From: Thermocatellispora tengchongensis
GTDB lineage: Bacteria; Actinomycetota; Actinomycetes; Streptosporangiales; Streptosporangiaceae
Direction: 5' to 3'
Assembly (NCBI RefSeq): GCF_014202315.1
Contig: NZ_JACHGN010000023.1
Coordinates: forward strand, 121,313-185,312
Length of the DNA: 64,000 bases
This document shows positions 26,799-34,654 of the stretch, in pieces. The stretch's first letter is position 1, and each line of letters begins with the position of its first letter. The notes below the pieces were generated by a model. It was given only the letters and a program-made list of their open reading frames with translations, searched no databases and was not told the DNA's origin. The translations under genes and the position numbers were made by a program.

Positions 26799-28412
26799 TC
26801 AGGCGATGGCGATGCGCTCGTCGGTGCGCTCGGTGACGGGCTCGGGTGCGTCGAGGCGGGTGAGGAAGCCGGTGGCGAGTTCGGTGGCGTCGCGGCCGGC
26901 GCCGTAGAGGTGGAAGTCCGGCCGGACCAGGACGGCGTCGGCGGCGAGCCCGTCCAGCCAGGAGGCGTAGACCCCGTCCACGTCCTCGGCGACCGTGACC
27001 TCGGGGACGTCCGGTCCCGACAGCGCCACCAGGTCGATGCCCAGGTCCTGCAGCGCGGTCCGCGTCTCGCCGGGCAGTACGGTCAGGGAGGGCGCGGATC
27101 GGGCGATCAGGGCGCCGGGCCCGCCGAACACGTCGTCGAACAGGGCGGGGGCGCGCCCGCGGATCCGCACCCGGCCCTGGCGGGCGAGGTGTCCCCCAGC
27201 GGGGCCGGTGTGGACGCCGGGGCCGAGAGGAGGCCGGGGCGGCGCGGGCGGCTTCATCCCGGCGGCCCACTCGGCGATCATGCGGGTGTCTCGGGCGGCC
27301 GCCTCCTCCGGGTCGGAGATGCAGATGACCTTGCCCAGGTCCATGGAGAAGCGGACGAAGGCGACCACGTGCCGCAGGCGCTCGGAGTCGTAGGTGTCGA
27401 GGAGCCGTTCGCCGGCCAGGCCGCGGAGCACCGCGTCGAGCTTCCAGCCGAGGTTCATCACGTCGCGGACGCCCGCGCCGAGCCCCTGCCCGGCGAAGGG
27501 CGGCATCAGATGGGCCGCGTCCCCGGCCAGCAGGACCCGCCCCTCGCGCCAGCGGGTGGCCCAGCCCGCCTGGAAGGTGTAGACGCTGTGCCGTTCGAGC
27601 TCGGCGTTGGCCGGGGTGATCCCGTAGGGCGCGAGCAGCTCCCACGCCTTGCCGGGGCGGTTGAGCTCGTCCTTGCTCTCGTGCGGCAGCCGCATGAACT
27701 CCCAGCGCCGCCTGCCGGGGCCGCCGGGGACCATCGTGGAGGGCCGGCGGACGTCGCAGCTCTGCGCGGCCACGTGCGGGAACTCCAGCTCCGGGTCCGG
27801 TTTCACGTCCACGACGAGCCAGTCGTAGAAGTAGCCCTCGTCGTGCCACTCGATGCCCGCCCAGCGGCGGATCTGGCTGTTGGCGCCGTCGGCGCCGACC
27901 ACCCAGCGCGCGGTGACGCCGAGCTGCTCGCCGGTGCCGGCGGCGCGGATGGCGGCGGTGGCCGTGTCCGCGTCCTGGGACAGGTGGACGGCCTCCCAGC
28001 CGCGCATCACCCGCACCGTGGGCAACCCGCCGATGACCTCGTCGAGCGCCTTCTCCAAGCTGGGCTGGTGGAAGAAGTAGGTGTTGTACCAGCCCGACTC
28101 GCCGCGTCCGCTCCAGTCGACCTCGACCAGCGTCCGGCCCTCGCCGTCGCGCCAGACGTACATGTCGTCGTACGGCTGGGTGATCTCGGGGATCGTGTCC
28201 GGGGCGAGCCCGGCCGACTGCAGGATCCGGGCGAAGTCCGAGCAGTGGGTCACCGCGCGGGGCAGCGGGTAGCCGGCGTGCTGGCGGTCCACCACGACGA
28301 CGGCATGACCCCGGCGGCCCAACTGGATGGCCAGCAGCTTGCCTACGGGTCCGAAACCGACGATCAGCACGTCGGCGCTCAGGGAAGGCGGGGCGGCGTT
28401 GAGGTTGTGCAC
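26799..28412 (-). CDS. FAD-dependent aromatic monooxygenase (MhpA-like)
   Basis: Flavin hydroxylase of 537 aa in the 3-(3-hydroxyphenyl)propionate / pentachlorophenol hydroxylase group. Seen: GxGxxG at residues 18-25 (VGFGPVGKLLA), the DG motif VVGADGANSQIRRWAG, the second FAD motif VLLAGDAAHLMPPFAGQGLG with GVRDVMNLGWKL, and a C-terminal thioredoxin-like domain (LVRPDFHLYGAG). It hydroxylates a phenolic substrate with NAD(P)H and O2. It is divergent from an AAHS aromatic-acid importer across two palindromes. Confidence 0.93.
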   Translation of the reverse strand: MHNLNAAPPSLSADVLIVGFGPVGKLLAIQLGRRGHAVVVVDRQHAGYPLPRAVTHCSDFARILQSAGLAPDTIPEITQPYDDMYVWRDGEGRTLVEVDWSGRGESGWYNTYFFHQPSLEKALDEVIGGLPTVRVMRGWEAVHLSQDADTATAAIRAAGTGEQLGVTARWVVGADGANSQIRRWAGIEWHDEGYFYDWLVVDVKPDPELEFPHVAAQSCDVRRPSTMVPGGPGRRRWEFMRLPHESKDELNRPGKAWELLAPYGITPANAELERHSVYTFQAGWATRWREGRVLLAGDAAHLMPPFAGQGLGAGVRDVMNLGWKLDAVLRGLAGERLLDTYDSERLRHVVAFVRFSMDLGKVICISDPEEAAARDTRMIAEWAAGMKPPAPPRPPLGPGVHTGPAGGHLARQGRVRIRGRAPALFDDVFGGPGALIARSAPSLTVLPGETRTALQDLGIDLVALSGPDVPEVTVAEDVDGVYASWLDGLAADAVLVRPDFHLYGAGRDATELATGFLTRLDAPEPVTERTDERIAIA

Positions 28413-28491
28413 GGCGGGTTTTCCGTTCTGCGTCGCTGACCATCGGCGGACACGGTCGAGGGTCGATGCCGGAGGCCGTCCGTGCCACCCC

Positions 28492-28514
28492 GCCGTCCCG
28501 GAATCCGGGACGGC
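28492..28514. promoter_or_regulatory. perfect 23-bp palindrome, operator 1 (GTCCCGGA-A-TCCGGGAC)
   Basis: Arms of 11 bp (28492-28502, 28504-28514) around a single A, in the divergent region between monooxygenase and transporter. A matching site lies 101 bp away. Likely bound by the IclR or another regulator of this cluster. Confidence 0.7.
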
Positions 28515-28590
28515 ACGTGCCCGGAAGACCGCGCCGGTCCCGTCGCGGCGCGGGACGCCGCGTCGCGAGGGGAGTGATCTCCGTCACCCG

Positions 28591-28617
28591 TCACTGTCCC
28601 GGATTCCGGGACGGTGA
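28591..28617. promoter_or_regulatory. 27-bp near-perfect palindrome, operator 2
   Basis: Arms of 13 bp with one mismatch around a single T share the GTCCCGGA / TCCGGGAC core with operator 1. It is 77 bp upstream of the transporter ATG. Confidence 0.7.
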
Positions 28618-28693
28618 TGTTCCGCAGGTCACACGGTTTCCCCACCCTGTAGCGCAACCACCGCGCCGCCGGCGCCGACCCCCTGGAGAAGCC

Positions 28694-29974
28694 ATGCACC
28701 TGACCGAATCCACCGGGACGCAGCAGTCCGCGGAGACGCGATCGCATCCCGCGGTCATCGTCCTCTGCATGATCGTCACGGTGATCGAGGGCTTCAACCT
28801 CATCGTCTACGGCTCCGTCGTCCCGCTGCTGCTGGAGGACGCCTCGCTCGGGGTCACCGACGAGCAGACCGGGTTCGTCGGCGGCCTGGTCTACATCGGG
28901 GCCGTCCTCGGCGCGCTGCTCGCCCCGCTGGTGGCCGAGCGCTGGGGGCGCAAGCGCGTCCTGATCCTGGCGATCGGCGTGTTCGCGTTCGGGGCCGCCC
29001 TCACCGGGGCGGCGGCCGGCATGCCGATGCTGGCCGTGGCCCGCTTCCTGACCGGCTTCGGCGTCGGCGGCGCCCTCACCACCGCGATGACGGTGGCCCG
29101 CAACAGCGCCGCCTCCCGGCACGCCTCGATCGTCGTGACGATCACGATGGCGGGCATCCCGCTCGGCGGGGTCGTGGCCTCGCTGCTGGCCATCCCGATC
29201 CTGCCGGCCTTCGGGTGGCGCCCGATGTTCTTCACCGGCGCGGGCGCCGCGCTGGCCATCCTGGTGGCCGTCGTCCTGATGGCGATCCCGGCCGACACGC
29301 CGCAGGAGGTCGCGGGCCGCGAGTGGACCGGGCGGCAGAAGCTGACCGCGCTGTTCACCGGACGGGGAGCGGTCGTGGCGCTGGTCGTGGCCGCGTGCGC
29401 GGTCGCCAACATGGTCGCCTGGCAGGGGCTCAACGTCTGGGCGACCCAGTCGATGGTCTCGCTGGGGCACTCGCTCAGCGCGGCGCTGCTGTTCGCCTTC
29501 ACCCTCACCGGCGCGGCCGTGCTCGGCTCCTTCGCCTCCGGCTGGGCCGCCGACCGGTACGGCTCGGCGCGGCTGGCCGTCGCGACCAGCGCGTGCACGC
29601 TGCTCGGCCTCGTGGGAATGCTGGTGCTGCCCGTCTCGGTCCCGGCGACCGCGGTCTGCGTCGCCCTGATGGGCATCGGCGGCCACTCCACGATGAACCT
29701 GGTGCACACGACGACCGCGGACATCTACCCCCTGCCCGTCCGCGCCGCCGCTCTCGGCTGGTCCAACAGCACCTCCTTCATCGGGGCCTTCCTCGGCCCG
29801 ACGCTCGGCGGCGCGGCCATCGCCTCCGGCGGGGCGCACGGCGTGTTCAGCGCGTACGGCGTCGCGGCGGCGGTCTGCTTCGCGGCGGTGTTCTCGCTGT
29901 TCGTCGCCGATCGCGTCTCCAGCCACGCCGCCTTCCGGCATCCGGCGGCCGAGCCCGCCATGGCGGGCCGCTGA
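28694..29974 (+). CDS. MFS aromatic acid:H+ symporter (AAHS family)
   Basis: Importer of 426 aa. Helix 1 VIVLCMIVTVIEGFNLIVYG carries the acidic residue characteristic of AAHS (PcaK/MhpT/BenK) transporters; motif A is APLVAERWGRKRVL, repeated in the second half as ASGWAADRYGSARL. The ATG at 28694 has GGAGAA upstream. Divergent to the MhpA-like hydroxylase, which suggests import of that enzyme's aromatic acid substrate. A strong hairpin follows. Confidence 0.93.
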   Translation: MHLTESTGTQQSAETRSHPAVIVLCMIVTVIEGFNLIVYGSVVPLLLEDASLGVTDEQTGFVGGLVYIGAVLGALLAPLVAERWGRKRVLILAIGVFAFGAALTGAAAGMPMLAVARFLTGFGVGGALTTAMTVARNSAASRHASIVVTITMAGIPLGGVVASLLAIPILPAFGWRPMFFTGAGAALAILVAVVLMAIPADTPQEVAGREWTGRQKLTALFTGRGAVVALVVAACAVANMVAWQGLNVWATQSMVSLGHSLSAALLFAFTLTGAAVLGSFASGWAADRYGSARLAVATSACTLLGLVGMLVLPVSVPATAVCVALMGIGGHSTMNLVHTTTADIYPLPVRAAALGWSNSTSFIGAFLGPTLGGAAIASGGAHGVFSAYGVAAAVCFAAVFSLFVADRVSSHAAFRHPAAEPAMAGR

Positions 29975-29983
29975 CCCCTGACC

Positions 29984-30017
29984 GCGCCGGCCGGCACCGG
30001 GAGGTGCCGGCCGGCGC
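29984..30017. terminator. 15-bp perfect-stem hairpin between convergent genes
   Basis: Arms 29984-29998 and 30003-30017 with a 4-base loop, between the AAHS transporter and the convergent IclR gene. Serves both directions. Confidence 0.75.
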
Positions 30018-30022
30018 GCGTT

Positions 30023-30769
30023 TCAGCCCAGCTTGTACTGCTGGATCGCGAGGTCGGGGTCGACGGACGGGTTGACCAGTTGCAGGCTCTCGACCGCGAG
30101 GGCGGCCTTGGCCCGGAACCGGCGGGTCGGCATGACCACCGAGACCGCCTGCAGCGCGCCCGTCGGCCCGGACATGCCGGTGGCGACCGCGCAGATCCCG
30201 ATGTCGTGCTCCTCGACGTCCACGGCGACGTGCGAGCGCCGGATCTCCGCCAGCTCGGCCATCAGCGCGCCTCGGTCGGTGACGGTGTTCGGGGTGAACC
30301 GTTCCAGCTCCGCCGGGAGCAGCTCGGCGACGCGTTCGCCGGGTAGTTGCGCCAGCAGCGCCATGCCGATGCAGCTCGCGTGCAGGGAGAAGCTCCTGCC
30401 GACCTTCGTCACGCCCTTGAGCCGTTCCGGCGAGGCGATCTGATCGACCACGAGAACCTCACGGCCGCTGAAGACGGCCAGCTCCACGTTCTCGTTGACC
30501 TCGCGGGCCAGCGAGGCCAGCCGGGCGCGGTTGGCCGCCAGCAGCCGCAGGTGCGCGTTCATGCCGAACTTCAGCAGGCCGGGGCCGAGCACGTAGCCGG
30601 GGCGCTCGGGCACCCGGACGACGTACAGCTCCTCCTCCAGCGCCCTGATCACCCGGTGCACGGTGGAGCGGGGCAGCCGGGTGCGCGCGGCCAGGTCGGT
30701 CAGCGTCAGCGGCCCGCCGCTCTCGGCGATGGCGTCGAGGACGATGGTGGCTCGGCCGATGTCCGTCAC
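30023..30769 (-). CDS. IclR family transcriptional regulator
   Basis: Regulator of 248 aa. Winged HTH at residues 5-60 (IVLDAIAESGGPLTLTDLAA, RTRLPRSTVHRVIRALEEE) and an IclR effector domain with SLHASCIGMALLAQLPGE, the usual ligand-pocket region. IclR proteins typically govern aromatic catabolic genes. It lies 3 bp after an NTF2-like gene in a leftward operon and is convergent with the AAHS transporter. The twin palindromes at 28.5 kb are candidate targets. Confidence 0.92.
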   Translation of the reverse strand: MTDIGRATIVLDAIAESGGPLTLTDLAARTRLPRSTVHRVIRALEEELYVVRVPERPGYVLGPGLLKFGMNAHLRLLAANRARLASLAREVNENVELAVFSGREVLVVDQIASPERLKGVTKVGRSFSLHASCIGMALLAQLPGERVAELLPAELERFTPNTVTDRGALMAELAEIRRSHVAVDVEEHDIGICAVATGMSGPTGALQAVSVVMPTRRFRAKAALAVESLQLVNPSVDPDLAIQQYKLG

Positions 30770-30772
30770 GGT

Positions 30773-31177
30773 TCAGATTGTGGTCCAGGTCCTGGTCACC
30801 GTCAGATCGGTGACCGTCCAGCCGGGCTCGCGGACCACGAGCGTGTACTCGCCGAGGGTGTGCAGGACGGGCCCGGGGTCGAACACCCAGCGGGTGTAGT
30901 GGGCGTGCGCCGTCCACGTGCCCGGGGTCTCGCCGGGCTCCACCACGAGGTTGGACACGTCGTGGCGGTGCGGCAGCGGTGAGGCCCACAGCCCGGCGAA
31001 GAACCCGGCCGCCTGTCCGGGACGGTCGAAACCGCCCGTGGGAAACGTGACCCGCGCGGAGCCGAGCAGGGCGACGGCGGCCTCGACGTCCTTGCGGTCG
31101 GCGATGTCGGTGTAGGTGTGCAGCAGGTTGGCGATCCGGTGCCGGGCCTCGGCGCCCGGCGGCAGGTCCGGGCTCAT
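30773..31177 (-). CDS. NTF2-like (SnoaL-like) small protein
   Basis: Protein of 134 aa with the SnoaL/NTF2 cone fold pattern: ARHRIANLLHTYTDIADRKD, VEAAVALLGSARVTFP and the C-terminal strands YTRWVFDPGPVLHTLGEYTL, VVREPGWTVTDLTVTRTW. Such proteins act as isomerases, hydratases or cyclases, or as small binding partners. The ATG overlaps the stop of the DUF3500 gene by four bases. Function not assigned. Confidence 0.85.
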   Translation of the reverse strand: MSPDLPPGAEARHRIANLLHTYTDIADRKDVEAAVALLGSARVTFPTGGFDRPGQAAGFFAGLWASPLPHRHDVSNLVVEPGETPGTWTAHAHYTRWVFDPGPVLHTLGEYTLVVREPGWTVTDLTVTRTWTTI

Positions 31178-32424
31178 CGCGTCCGCCGCTCCTGCCACTG
31201 CCGGACCCACGCGCGGCCGTAGTCGTTGCCGTGGGGGGTGCGCAGCACGGTGTGGACGTGGAACGGCTTGGGGGTGTCGTAGTCCAGGAAGACGCCGCAG
31301 TGGTGGTCCAGCTCGGCGATGATCACCGGGGACTGCAGCCGGTAGTAGAAGACGTCGCCGGGCCGGTGGCCGCCGATCCAGCAGAACCAGGTCTCGTCGA
31401 GGTGCGCGGCGATCTCCCGCAGCCGGGCGGCGCGGGGGCCCTGCGGCAGCAGCCTCACGAAGGACTCGGCGATGGCCAGGGCGTGCCCCTGGGCCTCGGC
31501 GGGCATGTCGGCGACGCGCGCCCCCTCGTAGGGGATGACCCGGTTGTCCTGGAACGCACCGGCCAGGTGCCGCTCGTCGCCCGGGTGGACCCGGCCCTCG
31601 GGCATGGCGGGATCGACCATCTGCTCGTAGACGACGGCCTGCCGCCGCTGCTCGCCGGGAAGGGCGGCCATCAGCCGGAGCCCGAGGTCCACCCGGTCGG
31701 CGAACAGGTCGCGCAGGCCGGCGTGCGGGCCGGCGTCGATCTCGTCGGGCTCGGCGCCGAGGAACACCGGCGACAGCGCCATGCGGCCCTCGACGACCAG
31801 GCAGTTGAGCGCGCAGTGGTGGCCGTAGAGCTGCCAGCCCCACGGGGCCCGCAGGCCGGGGGTGCCGTAGAGGGCGATGTTGTAGCTGTACTCGTTGAGG
31901 ATGGTCTCCAGGCCGACGACCTCGCCGAGGAAGCCGTTGATCAGCATCATCGCGTGCGCGAGCTCGTAGCCCTCCGGCGAGAGCGAGGCCCGCACCAGGG
32001 CGAGCGCCTTTTCGCGTACGGCCTGCGCCTGCTGGTCCAGGCGCAGGCCGGTGTCGAACTGCATGAACTCCGGGTTCGCCCAGGTCTGCCACTCCACGGC
32101 ATCGACGGGGAAGGAGATCCGCTCGCGTCCCTCGTCGTCCAGGACGGCGAGCAGGTCGTGCGCGGCGGCCACCATCGCCGCTACCGGCGCCTCCTCGCCC
32201 GGCTCGGCGGGTGTCAGCGGGTAGAGGCCCTCCCGGATGGTGCCGTCCTCGGTGACGCCGCGGAAGTCGTTGTTGTACAGCGGCGCCCAGCCTTCGATCA
32301 GGCCGCCGGTGAACGTGCCGGGCTTCTTGGCGAACTCGCCGTAGGTGTAGGGGTCCAGCCCGCGCACCTCGGCCAGCCTCGGGTGGTCGTGCGGGAACAG
32401 GTACTGGCGGAACTCACCGGGCAT
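31174..32424 (-). CDS. DUF3500 domain protein
   Basis: Protein of 416 aa spanning the DUF3500 family. Recognisable segments: FTGGLIEGWAPLYNNDFRGV near the N-terminus, FPVDAVEWQTWANPEFMQFD, GHHCALNCLVVEGRMALSPV and the C-terminal DETWFCWIGGHRPGDVFYYR with SPVIIAELDHHCGVFLDY. Several conserved His and Asp/Glu residues suggest a metal- or cofactor-dependent enzyme, but no reaction is established to my knowledge. It is co-translated with the NTF2-like gene and lies between GntR and IclR regulators. The downstream IclR/MhpA/AAHS genes suggest aromatic metabolism. Confidence 0.85.
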   Translation of the reverse strand: MPGEFRQYLFPHDHPRLAEVRGLDPYTYGEFAKKPGTFTGGLIEGWAPLYNNDFRGVTEDGTIREGLYPLTPAEPGEEAPVAAMVAAAHDLLAVLDDEGRERISFPVDAVEWQTWANPEFMQFDTGLRLDQQAQAVREKALALVRASLSPEGYELAHAMMLINGFLGEVVGLETILNEYSYNIALYGTPGLRAPWGWQLYGHHCALNCLVVEGRMALSPVFLGAEPDEIDAGPHAGLRDLFADRVDLGLRLMAALPGEQRRQAVVYEQMVDPAMPEGRVHPGDERHLAGAFQDNRVIPYEGARVADMPAEAQGHALAIAESFVRLLPQGPRAARLREIAAHLDETWFCWIGGHRPGDVFYYRLQSPVIIAELDHHCGVFLDYDTPKPFHVHTVLRTPHGNDYGRAWVRQWQERRTR

Positions 32425-32456
32425 GACGGGCCCCTTCGGCGCTCAGGTGGTCGGAC

Positions 32457-33179
32457 TCAGGTGGTGGTGTTGTGCCGGGCGACGGCCGCGCGCACGGCGG
32501 CCTCGTCGCCGTCGGCTATCGCCTCGACCAGGTCGGCGTGGACCTGGTAACGCCCGGCGCGGTAATCGGCCGCGGCCGTGTCGTCGTCGAAGCGGGAGGA
32601 CGCGGCCCCCAGGTGGCCCAGGGTGCCGATGTAGACGGCCCGCGCCATCGCGTTCGGGCTGATCGCGGCGATCCGTTCGTGCAGCGCCCAGTTGGCGCGC
32701 ATGAAGGCGTCCCAGTCGGGGGCGGTGCGCAGGTGCTCCAGCAGGCCGCGCAGGTCGGCGACGTCCTCGGCGGTCCGGCACCTGGCGGCGCCGACGTCGA
32801 TCAGCTCCTCAAGGTGGTCGCGCAGCTCGATGGCGTCGGCGACCGTCCCCGGCTCCTCCGCGACGCTCAGCAACGTGTGCCGCAGCCGCACGACCGGGCC
32901 GGGGTCGGCGACGAACAGCCCTCCGCCACGCCCCGGGCGGATCTCCAGGACGCCCCGGTCGCGCAGCAGCCGGACGGCCTCGCTGACGGTGGCGTAGGCG
33001 AGCCCGGTCTCGGCGCGCAGCGACTCCAGTGTCCCGACCGGCTCTCCGGGCGCCAGCCCGCGCGAGCGGATCCGGTCGTCGAGCGCGGCGGCCAGTTGCT
33101 CGGCACGGGTGCGCGCGTTCTGTCGTCCCACACCCGCCAGGACTTGTCCGGAGGAGGAGTTCTGCGGCATAGTCCGCAT
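32457..33179 (-). CDS. GntR/FadR family regulator (FCD domain)
   Basis: Regulator of 240 aa. N-terminal winged HTH (EPVGTLESLRAETGLAYATV, SEAVRLLRDRGVLEIRPGRG) and an FCD effector domain with ELRDHLEELIDVGAARC and FDDDTAAADYRAGRYQVHADL; the conserved Asp/His residues usually bind a metal and a carboxylate ligand. The start is 33179 or 33170. It is divergent from an FAA hydrolase with an inverted repeat between them, and first in the operon with DUF3500, NTF2-like and IclR genes. Confidence 0.9.
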   Translation of the reverse strand: MRTMPQNSSSGQVLAGVGRQNARTRAEQLAAALDDRIRSRGLAPGEPVGTLESLRAETGLAYATVSEAVRLLRDRGVLEIRPGRGGGLFVADPGPVVRLRHTLLSVAEEPGTVADAIELRDHLEELIDVGAARCRTAEDVADLRGLLEHLRTAPDWDAFMRANWALHERIAAISPNAMARAVYIGTLGHLGAASSRFDDDTAAADYRAGRYQVHADLVEAIADGDEAAVRAAVARHNTTT

Positions 33180-33194
33180 CTAAGCATAAACCTA

Positions 33195-33214
33195 CGAACC
33201 TTTAGAAGGGTTCG
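33195..33214. promoter_or_regulatory. inverted repeat CGAACC-N8-GGTTCG, candidate GntR operator
   Basis: Perfect 6-bp arms (33195-33200, 33209-33214) in the 63-bp gap between the divergent GntR and FAA hydrolase genes, in an AT-rich patch. Confidence 0.55.
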
Positions 33215-33242
33215 CTGGTTCGAGCGCCGAAGGAGATGACCG

Positions 33243-34097
33243 ATGAGGATCGTGGGGTTCCGCCGGAACGGCGGCCCGGTCGAGGTGGCGTCGCTGTCGC
33301 CCGACGGCACCGAGGTCACGGTGCTGGCCGAGCTGGAGCGGTTCTGGGCCGACGCGGCGGGCCATCTCTCCCGGGAGCCGGGCGGGGAGACGCTCCCGGC
33401 CGCGGAGGTCGCCTTCGTGCCGCCGGTGCTGCCGGGGGCCCGCGTGATCTGCATCGGGCTGAACTACCTCAAGCACGTCGCCGAGGGCTCCTTCGCCGGC
33501 GACGGCGTCCCGCCGTACCCGACGCTGTTCGCCCGCTGGACGCAGTCGCTGACCGTTGACGGCGCGGCGGTGCCGGTGCCGTCCGGCGAGGAGGGGCTGG
33601 ACTGGGAGGGCGAGGTCGTCGCGTACGTCGGCGCGCCGCTGGTGGACGCCGGCCCGGAGGAGGCGCTGGCCGCCGTCGTCGGCTACTCGGCCTTCAACGA
33701 CATCACCTCGCGCAAGGCGCAGAAGCTGACCAGCCAGTGGACCCTCGGCAAGAACGGCGACAACTCCGGGCCCCTCGGCCCGATGGTGCCCGCGCCGGAG
33801 GTCGGCGACCTGCGTGACGGCCTGCGGGTGCGGACCCGGGTCAACGGCGAGGTCGTCCAGGACGGGCGCACCGACGAGATGGTCTACACCGTCGGCGACA
33901 CCCTCGCCCTCATCTCGCGCACGTTCACGCTGCGGCCGGGCGACCTGCTGGCCACCGGCACGCCCTCCGGGGTCGGCTACGCCCGCACCCCGCCGTGGCT
34001 GCTGCACCCCGGCGATGTCGTCGAAGTGGAGGTCGAACGAATCGGCACGCTGCGCAACCCGATCGTCGGCAACGACGCCCGGGTGCGCCCCGCATGA
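33243..34097 (+). CDS. fumarylacetoacetate hydrolase family protein
   Basis: FAH-fold enzyme of 284 aa with VICIGLNYLKHVAEG, the metal Glu pair in GLDWEGEVVAYVGAPL, Asp in SAFNDITSRKAQKLT, and GDLLATGTPSGVGYA. Acts on 2-oxo or acylpyruvate-type products of aromatic ring cleavage. GGAGATGACC precedes the ATG. Followed by the debris of a carboxylase gene, so it probably stands alone or was the first gene of a longer operon. Confidence 0.92.
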   Translation: MRIVGFRRNGGPVEVASLSPDGTEVTVLAELERFWADAAGHLSREPGGETLPAAEVAFVPPVLPGARVICIGLNYLKHVAEGSFAGDGVPPYPTLFARWTQSLTVDGAAVPVPSGEEGLDWEGEVVAYVGAPLVDAGPEEALAAVVGYSAFNDITSRKAQKLTSQWTLGKNGDNSGPLGPMVPAPEVGDLRDGLRVRTRVNGEVVQDGRTDEMVYTVGDTLALISRTFTLRPGDLLATGTPSGVGYARTPPWLLHPGDVVEVEVERIGTLRNPIVGNDARVRPA

Positions 34098-34105
34098 CCC
34101 GGCCG

Positions 34106-34640
34106 GGCACTGATCCGCGGGCACGCGGCGGCGCTCGTCGTCAGCGAGTTCGGCTTCCTCGGCGGCTCCATCGGCTCGGCGACGGCGGCGCGCATCGTCG
34201 CCGCAGTCCGGCGGACCACCCGCGAACGGCTGCCGCCGATCGCCGCGCCCGCCTCGGGCGGCACCCGGATGCAGGAGGCAGGCCGGCGTTCGTCCAGATG
34301 GCCGAGATCAGCCGGGCCGTCGTCGCGCACAAGGCCGCCGGCCTGCCGCGCGCTGTGCGGCGCCCGCCGCGGGATGCGCATCGCCCAGGAGCTGGGCCTG
34401 CCCCTGGTCTGCGTCATCGACACCCCCGGGGCGGACCTCTCCGCGGCGGCGGAGGAGGGCGCGCCGGCCGGGGAGATCGCCCGTCGCCTGGCCGAGATGG
34501 CCGAGCTCACCGTGCCCACCGTCTCGGTGCCGCTGGGCGAGGGCACCGGCGTGGCGCGCCGGCCCTGCTGCCGTCCCGCCGGGTGATCGCCGCCGGCAAC
34601 GCGTGGCTCCCCCCCCTGCCCCCGGAGGCGTCGTGCACGC
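34106..34640 (+). pseudogene. decayed acyl-CoA carboxylase carboxyltransferase (beta subunit)
   Basis: Fragments of one family appear in changing frames: LVVSEFGFLGGSIGSATAAR and PPIAAPASGGTRMQE, then FVQMAEISRAVVAHKAAGLP after a shift near 34275, then MRIAQELGLPLVCVIDTPGA, LAEMAELTVPTVSVPLGEGT, and finally LLPSRRVIAAGNAWLPPLPP. This order is that of propionyl/acetyl-CoA carboxylase beta chains, but the N-terminal half, an oxyanion stretch and the C-terminus are missing. Clearly non-functional. Confidence 0.8.
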
Positions 34641-34654
34641 TCGGGCCGCGGATG

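Noticed and set aside
26256..28439. 727-codon plus-strand frame opposite the monooxygenase
   Set aside because: Antisense shadow rich in Gly/Arg/Val/His with no family match; the minus-strand monooxygenase is complete.
25909..28587. 892-codon open frame on the minus strand
   Set aside because: It runs antisense-in-frame-shadow through the FAD monooxygenase and the CoA transferase remnant. Only its C-terminal 70 codons carry family sequence, and those belong to the frameshifted pseudogene.
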